NCBI RefSeq assembly: GCF_014203395.1
Contig: NZ_JACHIW010000001.1
Coordinates: 1,302,001-1,366,000 of the forward strand
Source: Saccharopolyspora phatthalungensis
Lineage (GTDB): Bacteria > Actinomycetota > Actinomycetes > Mycobacteriales > Pseudonocardiaceae
DNA length: 64,000 nucleotides
Direction: 5' to 3'
Below are positions 45,252 through 53,645 of the stretch, piece by piece. The position numbers and the translations under genes are program-made. How positions within the stretch are numbered: position 1 is the stretch's first letter; each line of letters begins with the position of its first letter. Under the pieces are notes generated by a model. That model did no database searches and was not told the DNA's origin. It worked only from the letters and a program-made list of their open reading frames with translations.

Positions 45252-45713
45252 GTGCTCAAGGGCTTCAAGGACTTCCTGATGCGCGGCAACGTGATCGACC
45301 TGGCCGTCGCGGTGGTCGTCGGTAGCGCGTTCACCGCGTTGGTCACGGCGTTCACCACGAGCATCATCAAGCCGATCATCGCCGCCACCGGAGGTGGCAA
45401 CGTCACCGGCCTGAGCATCCAGCTACGCGCAGGCAACATTGCCTCGATCATCGACTTCGCCGCGGTGATCAACTCCGTGATCACGTTCTTCATCACGGCG
45501 GCGGTCGTCTACTTCCTGTTCGTGGTGCCGATGAAGAAGATCTCGGAGCGTCGTAAGAAGGGCGACGAGGAAGGCCAGTCCGAGCCGACCGATGTCGAAC
45601 TGCTGCTGGAGATCCGCGACCTGCTGCGCCGCGAGCAGGGCCTCCCGGCAGTCAAGGGACTGGCTGCCGAGGACGAGAAGGCGAGCGTCTCGGGCAACGG
45701 CCAGCAGAAGTAA
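45252..45713 (+). CDS. mscL: Large-conductance mechanosensitive channel
   Basis: 153 residues from GTG 45252 with GAGGAG eight bases upstream. The N-terminus LKGFKDFLMRGNVIDLAVA is the family signature, leading into TM1. TM2 (VITFFITAAVVYFLFVVP) and a charged C-terminal helix follow. It opens under membrane tension to release solutes in hypo-osmotic shock. Matches Rv0985c in position. Confidence 0.93.
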   Translation: MLKGFKDFLMRGNVIDLAVAVVVGSAFTALVTAFTTSIIKPIIAATGGGNVTGLSIQLRAGNIASIIDFAAVINSVITFFITAAVVYFLFVVPMKKISERRKKGDEEGQSEPTDVELLLEIRDLLRREQGLPAVKGLAAEDEKASVSGNGQQK

Positions 45714-45728
45714 CCGCGCCGCAGCGAC

Positions 45729-45749
45729 GCACCCGTGTTGAGCGGGTGC
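45729..45749 (+). terminator. mscL terminator
   Basis: GCACCCG / CGGGTGC stem with a 7-base loop, 15 bases after the mscL stop, followed by CCCCC. It faces the end of the small minus-strand gene. Confidence 0.55.
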
Positions 45750-45770
45750 GCCCCCGCAAGGGGCCGAACC

Positions 45771-45956
45771 TCAGCGCGCGTCGTGATGCGGTGGCCGGTT
45801 CTCCCGGTACCAGCGTTCGTCGTCGCCGCCGGTGGTTCGGTCCGCACGGTCGTCGGAAGTGGCTTCCGGCAGGACGTCGCCGAAGATTTCGGCGAGCTTG
45901 CGTCGCCGCTCCCGCTCGGCGCGTTCGGAGGTCTTACCGGGGTCGTTCTCGGTCAC
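45771..45956 (-). CDS. Small conserved hypothetical protein (61 aa)
   Basis: 61 residues from a GTG at 45956. The helical core RAERERRRKLAEIFGDVLPE and the end RWYRENRPPHHD form a pattern I recognise from short actinobacterial proteins encoded near mscL. No membrane segment. Function unknown. Convergent with mscL. A longer open frame exists upstream, but the conserved part begins near VTENDPGK. Confidence 0.6.
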   Translation of the reverse strand: MTENDPGKTSERAERERRRKLAEIFGDVLPEATSDDRADRTTGGDDERWYRENRPPHHDAR

Positions 45957-46103
45957 ACCGCCATGGTCCCCCCGCCGCGAGCGGACCAAAGCACCGCCGA
46001 CCATCCGTGTGATGTCAGATACAGTGAAGGCTGTTGCAGGGAAATGCCGCGGGGGCGGCGCCGAGCGTGGCTCACCGGGCGTCGATGCCACGGGAGGCAA
46101 GAG

Positions 46104-46397
46104 ATGAGTTTCCTGGATAGGGCCAAGGAACTGGCAAATCAGGCCAAGGGCAAGGCCGAAGAACTCGCCGAGAAGGCGGGCCCGAGCGCGGCGAAGGGAC
46201 TCGACGCCGCAAAGTCGAGCCTGGACAAGGCCACCGGCGGCAAGTACCACGACAAGATCGAGACGGTCAGCCACAAGGTCGAGGGCATGATCAAGCGCGA
46301 CCACCACGACGGCCAGCCACCGAAGGGCCCGGAGGACAAGGGCCCCGAGGACAAGGGCGGTCCCACCGAACCCGGCACCGGCCCGAAAACCCCCTGA
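46104..46397 (+). CDS. Antitoxin-like protein (MT0933/Rv0909 type)
   Basis: 97 residues from ATG 46104 with GGAGG seven bases upstream. MSFLDRAKELANQAKGKAEE followed by a heptad Ala/Lys helix and a KYHDKIETVSHKVEGM segment matches the MT0933 antitoxin family. The tail is Pro/Gly/Asp-rich. No toxin gene sits next to it, so it is an orphan or a stress protein of the same fold. A terminator follows. Confidence 0.7.
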   Translation: MSFLDRAKELANQAKGKAEELAEKAGPSAAKGLDAAKSSLDKATGGKYHDKIETVSHKVEGMIKRDHHDGQPPKGPEDKGPEDKGGPTEPGTGPKTP

Positions 46398-46424
46398 CAC
46401 CAACCCAAAGCACGGGAAACAACG

Positions 46425-46455
46425 CGGTGGCGGCTCCCCGCGGGAGCCGCCACCG
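46425..46455. terminator. Strong bidirectional terminator
   Basis: CGGTGGCGGCTCCC pairs perfectly with GGGAGCCGCCACCG (14 bp) around CGC. It lies between two convergent genes, the antitoxin-like gene and moaB2. Confidence 0.75.
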
Positions 46456-46466
46456 TTCAGGTGGGG

Positions 46467-47075
46467 TCAGGCCGGTTCCAGCCCGGACAGTTGTTCGATC
46501 ACGTGGGCCACCAGCGGCGTCAGGGTGGCCATGCCGTCCCGGACCGAGGCTCGGGAACCCGCCAGATTCACCACCAGCGTGCTGCCGGAGACCCCGACCA
46601 GACCGCGCGACACACCCGCCTCGACGGCGCCCGCCGCCAGGCCCGAGGCCCGAAGCGCTTCCGCGATGCCCGGGACCGGGCGGTCCAGCACTCCTGCCGT
46701 CGCATCCGGCGTGACGTCCCGCGGCGACACCCCGGTGCCGCCGACGGTGATCACCACGTCCACCCCGCCGATCACTGCGGTGTTCAGCGCGTTGCGGATG
46801 TCCACTGTTTCCCCGGCCACCGCGACGGTCCCGTCGACGATGAAACCGGCCTCCTCCAACAACTCGGTCACCAGCGGACCGATGTTGTCTTCCTGCTCGC
46901 CCTGGGCGACCCGGTCGTCCACCACGACCACGAGGGCCCGCCCCAACCGCTGCGCGCTGCGTTCCATGCCGGTAACCGTAGTGCCAAGGAGCGTCCGGGT
47001 CAGGTCCGGTGAGCCGGTGAGATCGACCAGCCGACGAGCCCGATGTGGCACCACAGTGCCTCGTTTGTCGGACAT
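46467..47075 (-). CDS. moaB2: Molybdenum cofactor synthesis protein MogA/MoaB
   Basis: 202 residues from ATG 47075 with GGGAGG upstream. The MoCF domain shows VVDDRVAQGEQEDNIGPL and the catalytic loop GGTGVSPRDVTPDAT. An N-terminal extension of about 40 residues is longer than in E. coli MogA. Corresponds to Rv0984 (moaB2) by position, upstream of pepD. Confidence 0.85.
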   Translation of the reverse strand: MSDKRGTVVPHRARRLVDLTGSPDLTRTLLGTTVTGMERSAQRLGRALVVVVDDRVAQGEQEDNIGPLVTELLEEAGFIVDGTVAVAGETVDIRNALNTAVIGGVDVVITVGGTGVSPRDVTPDATAGVLDRPVPGIAEALRASGLAAGAVEAGVSRGLVGVSGSTLVVNLAGSRASVRDGMATLTPLVAHVIEQLSGLEPA

Positions 47076-47175
47076 GTTCCTCCCAGTGATGGTGGTGTGC
47101 GGTCTCATCGCGCACTGGTCTATCAGCGGAAATCTCAGCTGCCACATCGGTGTTGCCACATCGGTACGGACACAC

Positions 47176-47205
47176 GGCCCCCGGCTCTCGCGCATGCCGG
47201 GGGCC
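47176..47205 (-). terminator. HtrA gene terminator
   Basis: GGCCCCCGGC / GCCGGGGGCC, a perfect 10-bp stem around a 10-base loop. It lies about 90 bases past the htrA stop, in the 219-base gap before moaB2. Nothing else is seen in the gap. Confidence 0.6.
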
Positions 47206-47294
47206 GACGACCGCGCCGGGCAGCGCGGAGGGGGCAGGGCGGCCCGGCACGGTCGACGCGGTACGCGGCCGGACGGCCCGGCCGCGCGTTCACC

Positions 47295-48659
47295 TCACCC
47301 CTTCTGACCGGTCAGGGTGGCATCAGCGGTGCGATCCCCGCCGGACCCGGTGATGGTGATCCGCACCCGATCCCCGGGGGCGTGCGAGCGGACCGCAGCT
47401 ACCAGGGCATCGGCGTCCATGATCGATCGATCGTCCATTTTGGTGATCACATCGCCGGAGCGGATCCCGGCCTGTTCGGCGGGTCCACCGGGCACCACAT
47501 CGCGGACCTGCGCCCCCGCCTGCTGCGCGTTGCCGATCGTGACGCCCAGGGTCGTCTGGGTGGCCGAACCGGTGTCTTTCAACTCGGTGGCGATGCGCCG
47601 GGCCTGGTCGACCGGGATCGCGAAGCCGAGCCCGACCGAGCCGGCTTGCTCCTGACCCGAGCCGGGGCTGTAGATCGCGGAGTTGATGCCCACCACGTTG
47701 CCGTCCATGTCCACCAGCGGCCCGCCGGAGTTCCCGGGGTTGATCGCGGCGTCGGTCTGCAACGCGTCGAGCACGGATTCCTGGCTGCCTGACTCGCCGC
47801 CGGCCCGCACCGGCCGGTCCTTGGCGCTGATGATGCCGCTGGTCACGGTGCCGGAGAGGCCGAACGGCGAACCGATTGCCACCACCGCGGCGCCGACCGG
47901 CAGGTCGTCGCTGCGGCCTAGGTCGGCCGGGGTGAGCCCGGTGACATCGGCCTTGACCACCGCGAGGTCGGACTTCGGGTCGGTGCCGACGATCCGCACC
48001 GGCGCCGAGCGGTTGTCCTGGAACTGCGCGGTGACCTGACCACGACCTTGGCCGCCACCGTCGACAACGTGGTTGTTGGTGAGGATGTAGCCGTCGCTGC
48101 TGAGGATGATTCCGGAACCCTCACCGGCGCCGCGCCCGGTCACCACCTGCAGTTGCACGACGCTGGGCAGCACCTTCTCGGCAACCTGCTGCACCGAGCC
48201 CTGCGGCGCGGTGCTCGCGCTGCGCGCGGGGCGCGGTTGTTCCAGGGAAGTCACGGCACCCTTGTCGCCGCCGAGCTGGTATCCGACGTACCCGCCGACG
48301 CCGCCGCCGAGGAGTCCCGCCGCCAGAGCGAGCACCGCCGCCCCGGCGATCAGCCCGGTGTGCCGGTTCCGATGCTGCTGCATCGGGGCCATCGCCGTGT
48401 AGCCGCCGCCCGAGGGCCAGGATTGCGACTGAAACTGCTGGGTCGAATGCGGTGGTTGTGACTGGAAGGCCTGCTGGTGGGCCGACTGCTGATAGGTCGG
48501 CTGCTGATAAGCCGACTGCTCGTAATGCTGCTGCTGGTCCGGCTGTTGCTGCGGCACCCCGGCTGGTGGCATGTCGCCGGCGCCCGCGGCAGGCCCGTCC
48601 GCCTGCGGCTTCGGTTCGTCCGGCCGTTCGCCGTAGGAGCCCGGGGTGTGATCGGTCAT
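47295..48659 (-). CDS. pepD: HtrA-like trypsin-type serine protease with PDZ domain
   Basis: 454 residues from ATG 48659. The first 100 residues are Pro/Gln/Tyr-rich and cytoplasmic, then one membrane helix (LIAGAAVLALAAGLLGGGV). The protease domain carries His in LTNNHVVDG, Asp in KSDLAVVKAD and Ser in NPGNSGGPL. A PDZ domain ends the protein (VVPGGPAEQAGIRSGDVI). It degrades or refolds misfolded proteins outside the membrane. Homologous in position to Rv0983 (PepD), which MprAB controls; the repeat at 48682-48699 supports this. Confidence 0.9.
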   Translation of the reverse strand: MTDHTPGSYGERPDEPKPQADGPAAGAGDMPPAGVPQQQPDQQQHYEQSAYQQPTYQQSAHQQAFQSQPPHSTQQFQSQSWPSGGGYTAMAPMQQHRNRHTGLIAGAAVLALAAGLLGGGVGGYVGYQLGGDKGAVTSLEQPRPARSASTAPQGSVQQVAEKVLPSVVQLQVVTGRGAGEGSGIILSSDGYILTNNHVVDGGGQGRGQVTAQFQDNRSAPVRIVGTDPKSDLAVVKADVTGLTPADLGRSDDLPVGAAVVAIGSPFGLSGTVTSGIISAKDRPVRAGGESGSQESVLDALQTDAAINPGNSGGPLVDMDGNVVGINSAIYSPGSGQEQAGSVGLGFAIPVDQARRIATELKDTGSATQTTLGVTIGNAQQAGAQVRDVVPGGPAEQAGIRSGDVITKMDDRSIMDADALVAAVRSHAPGDRVRITITGSGGDRTADATLTGQKG

Positions 48660-48681
48660 GACTCCACTCTGCGCCAGTCGG

Positions 48682-48699
48682 CTGAGAAGTGCCTGAGAC
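48682..48699 (-). promoter_or_regulatory. Direct repeat, candidate MprA box upstream of pepD
   Basis: CTGAGAA at 48682-48688 and CTGAGAC at 48693-48699, starts 11 bases apart. They lie 23 bases upstream of the pepD start. The same pair occurs upstream of mprA (52913-52930). Confidence 0.65.
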
Positions 48700-48741
48700 C
48701 AGACTGTGGAGCAGCCTGATAACGCCGCCAAGTGGCGAGGA

Positions 48742-49815
48742 TCACCGCAACCTCGCGGCGATCTGCTCCGGCGTGACGTCGTTGATCCACACCGCCATGC
48801 CGGACTCCGAGCCGGCAAGGTACTTCAGCTTGTCCGCCGAGCGCAGCACCGAGAAGACCTCCAGGTGCAGCCAGGAAAGCTCCCGGTCGGCGCGCACCGG
48901 AGCCTGGTGCCAGGCCGCGATGTAGGGCAGCGGGCGGTCGTAGAGGCCGTCGAGGCGGCGCAGAACGTCCAGGTACGTCACCGCGAAGTCATCGCGTTCG
49001 GCGTCGGTGAGCGCCACGATGTCCGGCACCTGGCGGTGCGGCACCAGGTGCACCTCGACCGGCCAGCGCGCGGCGGCGGGCACGAAGGCGGTCCAGTGAT
49101 CGGACTCCACGATCACCCGGTCCCCGGCGGCGCGCTCGGCATTGAGCACGTCGCCCTGCACGTGCCGACCGTGCTGCGCCAGGTACTTCTCGGCTACCTG
49201 CAACATCTTCTCGGTCTTCGGCGTGATGAACGGGTAGCCGTAGATCTGGCCGTGCGGGTGGTGCAGCGTGACGCCGATCTCCTCACCGCGGTTCTCGAAG
49301 CAGAAAACCTGCTCCACACCGGGTGTTTCAGCGAGCGCGGCGGTCCGGTCGGCCCAGACGTCCACCACGGTGCGCACCTGGGCGGGGCTGAGCTTGCCGA
49401 ACGAGGAGTCGTGGTCGGAGGTGAAGCACACCACCTCGCAGCGGCCCCGCGCGGGCGCGGACGGCACCATCGGCATGCCCTCCACAGTGGACTCGCCGCC
49501 GGGGATTCCTTGTGCGAACGACGGGAACTGGTTCTCGAACACGACGACGTCGTAGTCCGATTCCGGGATCTCGGTGGGCCGCCCGGGGCTGCTCGGGCAC
49601 AGCGGGCAGAGTTCGGCCGGCGGCTTGTAGGTCCGCGACTGCCGGTGCGCGGCGATCGCCACCCATTCCCCGGTCAGCGGGTCCCGCCGCATTTCCGACG
49701 CCGGGGCCTGCGGGGGCAGGTCCCGGGTGTCCGCGGCCTCCCGGACCCGCGCCGGATCGGCGTCGAAGTAGATGATCTCGCGGCCATCGGCCAGGCGTCG
49801 CGCCGTCCGCTTCAC
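48742..49815 (-). CDS. galT: Galactose-1-phosphate uridylyltransferase
   Basis: 357 residues from a GTG at 49815 inside the stop overlap with the DeoR gene. The active site LHHPHGQIYGYPF has the nucleophilic His. CPLC near residue 70 and HLVPHR supply zinc ligands. Part of the Leloir pathway: UDP-glucose plus galactose-1-phosphate. galK and galE are not in the window. Coupled to a DeoR regulator, which it follows. Confidence 0.9.
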   Translation of the reverse strand: MKRTARRLADGREIIYFDADPARVREAADTRDLPPQAPASEMRRDPLTGEWVAIAAHRQSRTYKPPAELCPLCPSSPGRPTEIPESDYDVVVFENQFPSFAQGIPGGESTVEGMPMVPSAPARGRCEVVCFTSDHDSSFGKLSPAQVRTVVDVWADRTAALAETPGVEQVFCFENRGEEIGVTLHHPHGQIYGYPFITPKTEKMLQVAEKYLAQHGRHVQGDVLNAERAAGDRVIVESDHWTAFVPAAARWPVEVHLVPHRQVPDIVALTDAERDDFAVTYLDVLRRLDGLYDRPLPYIAAWHQAPVRADRELSWLHLEVFSVLRSADKLKYLAGSESGMAVWINDVTPEQIAARLR

Positions 49816-50606
49816 TGCTCCTCCTCTTCCGCATGCTGCTGATCGGCCAGCAGCAGCTCGACGTGCTCGGCCAGCACTTGGCGCGCGTCGGTCGGCAGGC
49901 CCTCGTCGCTGATCAGCAGATCGACCTCGGCGAAGTCGACGATCGTGGAGATCCCGACCGTCGACCACTTGGAGCTGTCGGCGACCACGACCAACCGGCC
50001 GGCCGCTTCGGCCAGCGCCCGGTTGGTCTCGCTCTCGCTGAGATTCGGGGTGGTGAAGCCCGCTCGCGGCGCCATCCCGTGCACCCCGAGGAACACCAGA
50101 TCCAGGTGCAGCGAGCGCAGCGACTGCACGGCGACGGGCCCGACCAACGCATCCGAGGGCGTGCGCACCCCGCCGGTGAGCACCACGGTGCGGTCGGTTC
50201 GGCCGCGCTGTTGCAGGGCGTCGGCTACCCGCACCGAGTTGGTCACCACCGTCAGATCGTTGACGTCGTCGAGGTGCCGCGCGAGGGTCCAGGTGGTGGT
50301 TCCGGCGGACAGGCCGATCGCGGTGCCCGGCCGGACCTGCTCGGCGGCCAGCCGCGCGATCGCTTCCTTCTCGGCGAGCTGGCGTACCGATTTGGCCTCG
50401 AAGCCCGGCTCGTCGGTGCTGCGGCCGATCATCGAAGTGGCCCCGCCGTAGACCTTTTCCACCAGGCCGCGCCGGGCCAGCGCGTCGAGGTCGCGGCGGA
50501 TCGTCATGTCGGACACGCCAAGCCGCAGCACCAGGTCGCCGACCTGGACCGCGCCGGTGCGCCGCACTTCGTCGAGGATCACTTCCTGGCGTTGCTTCGC
50601 GAGCAC
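49812..50606 (-). CDS. DeoR-family transcriptional regulator
   Basis: 264 residues from the GTG at 50606. HTH: VQVGDLVLRLGVSDMTIRRDL. The DeoR ligand domain follows (AIGLSAGTTTWTLARHL, and GVHGMAPRAGFTTPN). The open frame reaches 50774, but the family start QRQEVILDEV is at this GTG. Probably represses galT until a sugar phosphate binds. It sits between mprB and galT. Confidence 0.85.
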   Translation of the reverse strand: MLAKQRQEVILDEVRRTGAVQVGDLVLRLGVSDMTIRRDLDALARRGLVEKVYGGATSMIGRSTDEPGFEAKSVRQLAEKEAIARLAAEQVRPGTAIGLSAGTTTWTLARHLDDVNDLTVVTNSVRVADALQQRGRTDRTVVLTGGVRTPSDALVGPVAVQSLRSLHLDLVFLGVHGMAPRAGFTTPNLSESETNRALAEAAGRLVVVADSSKWSTVGISTIVDFAEVDLLISDEGLPTDARQVLAEHVELLLADQQHAEEEEQ

Positions 50607-50770
50607 TGCACCCCGTCCCCTCAAACCGCGCGGCGTGTTCGGCTCGTGAGCGAGATTCCCGCTCCTCCGCAAACGATCATGCACGGCCACCAAGCAAACA
50701 AGAACCAACACTACCCGAACAAATGACCACGGCGTGCGCGGCTCTCTACCGTGACGTTGGGACTTGCTGT

Positions 50771-52198
50771 TCATTGCTGTTCGATGTCCTGCGCTCGGCC
50801 GGGCAGCGACATGCGCAGCAACGCACCGCCCTCGGGCGCCTCACCGGCCCAGACCGTTCCGCCGTGCCGCTCGGCGACCTGCTTGACGATCGACAGGCCG
50901 AGCCCGGAGCCCGGCAGGGTCCGCGCGTCGGAGGAGCGGTAGAAGCGCTCGAAGACGTACGGCCGGTCCGCGGCGGCGATGCCGGGCCCGCCGTCGGCGA
51001 CCTCCAGCACGGTGTGGTCGGCGTCCTCCGGATGCAGCTCGACCCGCACCCGACCGCCGTCCGGACTCCACTTGGCGGCGTTGTCCAGCAGGTTGAGCAC
51101 CGCCCGTTCCAGGGCGGTGGCGTCGCCCATCATCACCCACGGCTCAAGGCGGACGTCGAACTCGATGCGCGGCGCCCGGCGCCTTGCCCGGCTCAGCGCC
51201 CGCTCCACGACGTCGATGAGGTCCACCGGTTCGTGCACCGCTTGCGGGGTGTCCTCCCTGGCCAGCTCGACGAGGTCGCCGACCAGCGCGGACAGCTCGG
51301 TCACCTGGGCCTGGACGTCGGCGAACATCTCCGCGCGGTCCTGCTCGGAGAGTTCCGGTGCGTTCGGCCGGGCCGAGGCCATCAGCAGTTCCAGGTTGGT
51401 GCGCAACGAGGTGAGCGGGGTGCGCAGCTCGTGTCCGGCGTCGGCGACCAGCCGCCGCTGCCGTTCCTGCGATTCGGCCAGGGCGCTGAGCATTCCGTTG
51501 AAGCTCGCGGTCAGGCGCGCGAGTTCGTCGTCGCCGCCCACCGGGATCGGCCGCAGGTCGCCGGTGAGCGCGACGCGCTCGGTCGCCGCGGTCAGCCGCT
51601 GCACCGGCCGCAACCCGGCGCGCGCGACCGCTGTCCCCGCCGCTGCGGCGAGCAGGATCCCGGCGCCGCCCATCACCACCAGCACAACGCTCAGCTGCGC
51701 GAGCGTGCGCTGCGTCTGTTGCAGCGACGTGGACATCACCAGCGCGGCGTTCTGCCCGGTCGGCACCGCGACCACACGGCTGTTGGTGCGCTGATCGGTG
51801 CGCAGCGAGTCGCGGGTCTCGCCCTTGGCGACCGCCAGTTCCGCGAGACTCATCGGCGGCCGATCGGCCGGACCGACCACGAGGCCGTCCGCGGACAGCA
51901 CGCTGATCTTGAAGTTCGCCGCGACGAAAAACGCCACCGGCACCTGCTGCAGGTCCGAGGTGCGCACCAGCGGGCCCTCGGCCGCTTCCACCGCGCGCTC
52001 GGTCAGGTTGTCGTCAATTTGCTGGTAGAGGCTGTCGCGCACGGTGACGAACGCCGCGACAGACACCAACGCGACCGCGCCCGCCACGCAGATCGCGGCC
52101 AGCCAGGTGACCCGGTTGCGCAGCGACACGCGCTGCAACCGACCCTTGGGGCTCGTCTGCTTGTCAAGGTCCGGCGGGGGTGGTGCGGGGATCGTCAC
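50771..52198 (-). CDS. mprB: Sensor histidine kinase MprB
   Basis: 475 residues from GTG 52198, overlapping the response regulator stop (GTGA). TM1 near 30-52, an extracytoplasmic sensor of about 115 residues, TM2 near 168-192, then HAMP. The phosphoacceptor His is in [13 protein letters not shown]. The ATP lid has [19 protein letters not shown] and [11 protein letters not shown]. With MprA it senses envelope stress. Same order as Rv0981-Rv0982. Confidence 0.9.
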   Translation of the reverse strand: MTIPAPPPPDLDKQTSPKGRLQRVSLRNRVTWLAAICVAGAVALVSVAAFVTVRDSLYQQIDDNLTERAVEAAEGPLVRTSDLQQVPVAFFVAANFKISVLSADGLVVGPADRPPMSLAELAVAKGETRDSLRTDQRTNSRVVAVPTGQNAALVMSTSLQQTQRTLAQLSVVLVVMGGAGILLAAAAGTAVARAGLRPVQRLTAATERVALTGDLRPIPVGGDDELARLTASFNGMLSALAESQERQRRLVADAGHELRTPLTSLRTNLELLMASARPNAPELSEQDRAEMFADVQAQVTELSALVGDLVELAREDTPQAVHEPVDLIDVVERALSRARRRAPRIEFDVRLEPWVMMGDATALERAVLNLLDNAAKWSPDGGRVRVELHPEDADHTVLEVADGGPGIAAADRPYVFERFYRSSDARTLPGSGLGLSIVKQVAERHGGTVWAGEAPEGGALLRMSLPGRAQDIEQQ

Positions 52199-52896
52199 GG
52201 CGGCGTCTCACGAAGCACGTAGCCGACGCCGCGGACGGTGTGGATCAACCGGGGCTCACCCTCGGCTTCGGTCTTGCGGCGCAGGTATCCGATGTAAACC
52301 TCCAGGGCGTTGCCCGAGGTCGGGAAGTCATAACCCCACACGTCCTCCAGCAGTCGGCTGCGGGTCAACACCTGCTTCGGGTGCGCCATCAGCAGCTCCA
52401 GCAGGGCGAACTCGGTGCGGGTCAGGCTGATCGGGCGCTCGCCGCGGCGGACCTCGCGGGTGCCGGGGTCCAGTTCCAGGTCGGCGAAGCGCAGCGCGGC
52501 CGGCTGCGCGTCCTGGCCGAGATCCGGCGGGCTGGCGCGGCGCAGCAGCGCGCGCAGCCGGGCGAGCAGCTCTTCGAGCGCGAACGGCTTGGGCAGGTAA
52601 TCGTCGGCGCCCGCGTCGAGCCCGGCGACCCGGTCGGACACCGCGTCGCGCGCGGTGAGCACCAGGATCGGCAGGTCGTCGCCGGTGCTGCGGAGGCGGC
52701 GTGCGACCTCCAGGCCGTCCAGGCGGGGCATCATCACGTCGAGCACCATGGCGTCCGGACGGTTGCCGGCCAGGAAGTCCAATGCCTGTTGACCGTCCGC
52801 GGCGAGCTCGACCTGGTACCCGTTGAACTGCAACGACCTTCGCAGGGATTCCCGCACGGCACGATCGTCGTCGACGACGAGGATGCGCATGGGCAC
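52195..52896 (-). CDS. mprA: OmpR-family response regulator MprA
   Basis: 233 residues. The receiver domain has acidic DDD near residue 10, the phospho-Asp in [12 protein letters not shown] and Lys in LPKPF. The winged helix C-terminus ends [14 protein letters not shown] 52896 has GGAG seven bases upstream; ATG 52890 is an alternative. It drives mprAB itself and probably pepD through the repeat motif found upstream of both. Confidence 0.92.
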   Translation of the reverse strand: MPMRILVVDDDRAVRESLRRSLQFNGYQVELAADGQQALDFLAGNRPDAMVLDVMMPRLDGLEVARRLRSTGDDLPILVLTARDAVSDRVAGLDAGADDYLPKPFALEELLARLRALLRRASPPDLGQDAQPAALRFADLELDPGTREVRRGERPISLTRTEFALLELLMAHPKQVLTRSRLLEDVWGYDFPTSGNALEVYIGYLRRKTEAEGEPRLIHTVRGVGYVLRETPP

Positions 52897-52912
52897 AGTT
52901 TTACTCCTGGCC

Positions 52913-52930
52913 CTGAGAAGCAGCTGAGAA
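52913..52930 (-). promoter_or_regulatory. Direct repeat, candidate MprA box upstream of mprA
   Basis: CTGAGAA at 52913-52919 and again at 52924-52930, exact, starts 11 bases apart (one helical turn). Seventeen bases upstream of the mprA start. This spacing suits tandem binding of a response regulator on one DNA face. Confidence 0.65.
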
Positions 52931-53026
52931 CCTGCCGTGCGTCGCGGGACCGCGTGACGTGGGTCTCCGCTTAGGCATGATCCCGGCGCGCGCCATCACC
53001 CTGAGTGACCACGCGCGCCGGAGCTG

Positions 53027-53179
53027 TCACCGCTGCTGGAAGTGCCGGATGAGCGCGCGCGGCACCAGCTTGCGCTCGCCGTCGACGACGATCGGCACCA
53101 GATCCGGTGCCGTCGCCTTCCACTGCGATCGGCGGTGCCGAGTGTTGCTGCGGGACATCTTCCGCTTCGGAACGGCCAT
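53027..53179 (-). CDS. rpmF: Ribosomal protein L32 (zinc-independent form)
   Basis: 50 residues from ATG 53179 with AAAGGA upstream. Starts [20 protein letters not shown], the L32 signature. No cysteine, so it does not bind zinc. It is the last gene of the minus-strand arm of the Zur-controlled set, after L31 and the COG0523 gene. Corresponds to Rv0979A beside mprA. Confidence 0.92.
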   Translation of the reverse strand: MAVPKRKMSRSNTRHRRSQWKATAPDLVPIVVDGERKLVPRALIRHFQQR

Positions 53180-53248
53180 GTCGGTCCTTTCGTGGTTGCG
53201 TCGAGGTAGTGCGTGGCCTTGGCCGCCCTGCCGCCCTTGCCACCGGCG

Positions 53249-53323
53249 CTAGAAATCGTGAGTGCTTCGGGATCTAGAAATCGTGAGTGCTTCGGGATTC
53301 AGCAGCGCCCCGAAGCACTCACG
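53249..53323 (-). repeat. Tandem 25-bp repeat plus inverted copy: duplicated terminator arm
   Basis: A 25-base unit occurs twice in tandem (53249-53273 and 53274-53298). Positions 53309-53323 (CCCGAAGCACTCACG) are the reverse complement of 15 bases of each copy. On the minus transcript the single arm comes first and can pair with either copy, giving a 15-bp stem with a 12-base loop or a longer loop. It lies between the L31 and L32 genes and probably attenuates or ends transcription. Confidence 0.8.
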
Positions 53324-53332
53324 GCCTGCTGC

Positions 53333-53584
53333 TCAGCGGGTGCGGTTGCCGTAGCGGCGGCGGAACTTCTCGACCCGCCCCTGGGTGTCGAGCACCCGCT
53401 GGTTGCCGGTCCAGAACGGGTGCGAGTACGCGGTCACATCGATCACGATCAGCGGGTATGAGTTGCCGTCCGACCACTCCGTCCGCGCGTCGGAGGTCGC
53501 GGTGGAGCGGGTCAGAAAGCGGTCTCCGGTGGTTCGGTCCTGGAACACGACCGGCCGGTACTCGGGATGGATTCCGGGCTTCAA
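53333..53584 (-). CDS. rpmE2: Ribosomal protein L31 type B (zinc-independent)
   Basis: 83 residues from a TTG at 53584 with GGAG upstream; no ATG or GTG precedes the family start [15 protein letters not shown]. It lacks the CxxC motif of zinc-binding L31, and the insertion typical of type B is present. It replaces the zinc form during zinc starvation, releasing zinc. Second gene after the COG0523 protein. Confidence 0.92.
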   Translation of the reverse strand: MKPGIHPEYRPVVFQDRTTGDRFLTRSTATSDARTEWSDGNSYPLIVIDVTAYSHPFWTGNQRVLDTQGRVEKFRRRYGNRTR

Positions 53585-53645
53585 GGGATCTCCTTCGATG
53601 TGGGGGGCCGAAAGCGCGAACGCCGACTGGCGGCGGCGTTCGCCC

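Noticed and set aside
45735..46397. 220-codon plus frame starting upstream of the antitoxin-like gene
   Set aside because: The conserved protein starts at ATG 46104 with a good ribosome binding site; the upstream part is non-conserved.
48360..48659. Gln/Tyr/Pro-rich start of the HtrA protein as a frameshift or low-complexity artefact
   Set aside because: Disordered cytoplasmic tails of this kind are usual in actinobacterial HtrA proteins, and the frame is continuous.
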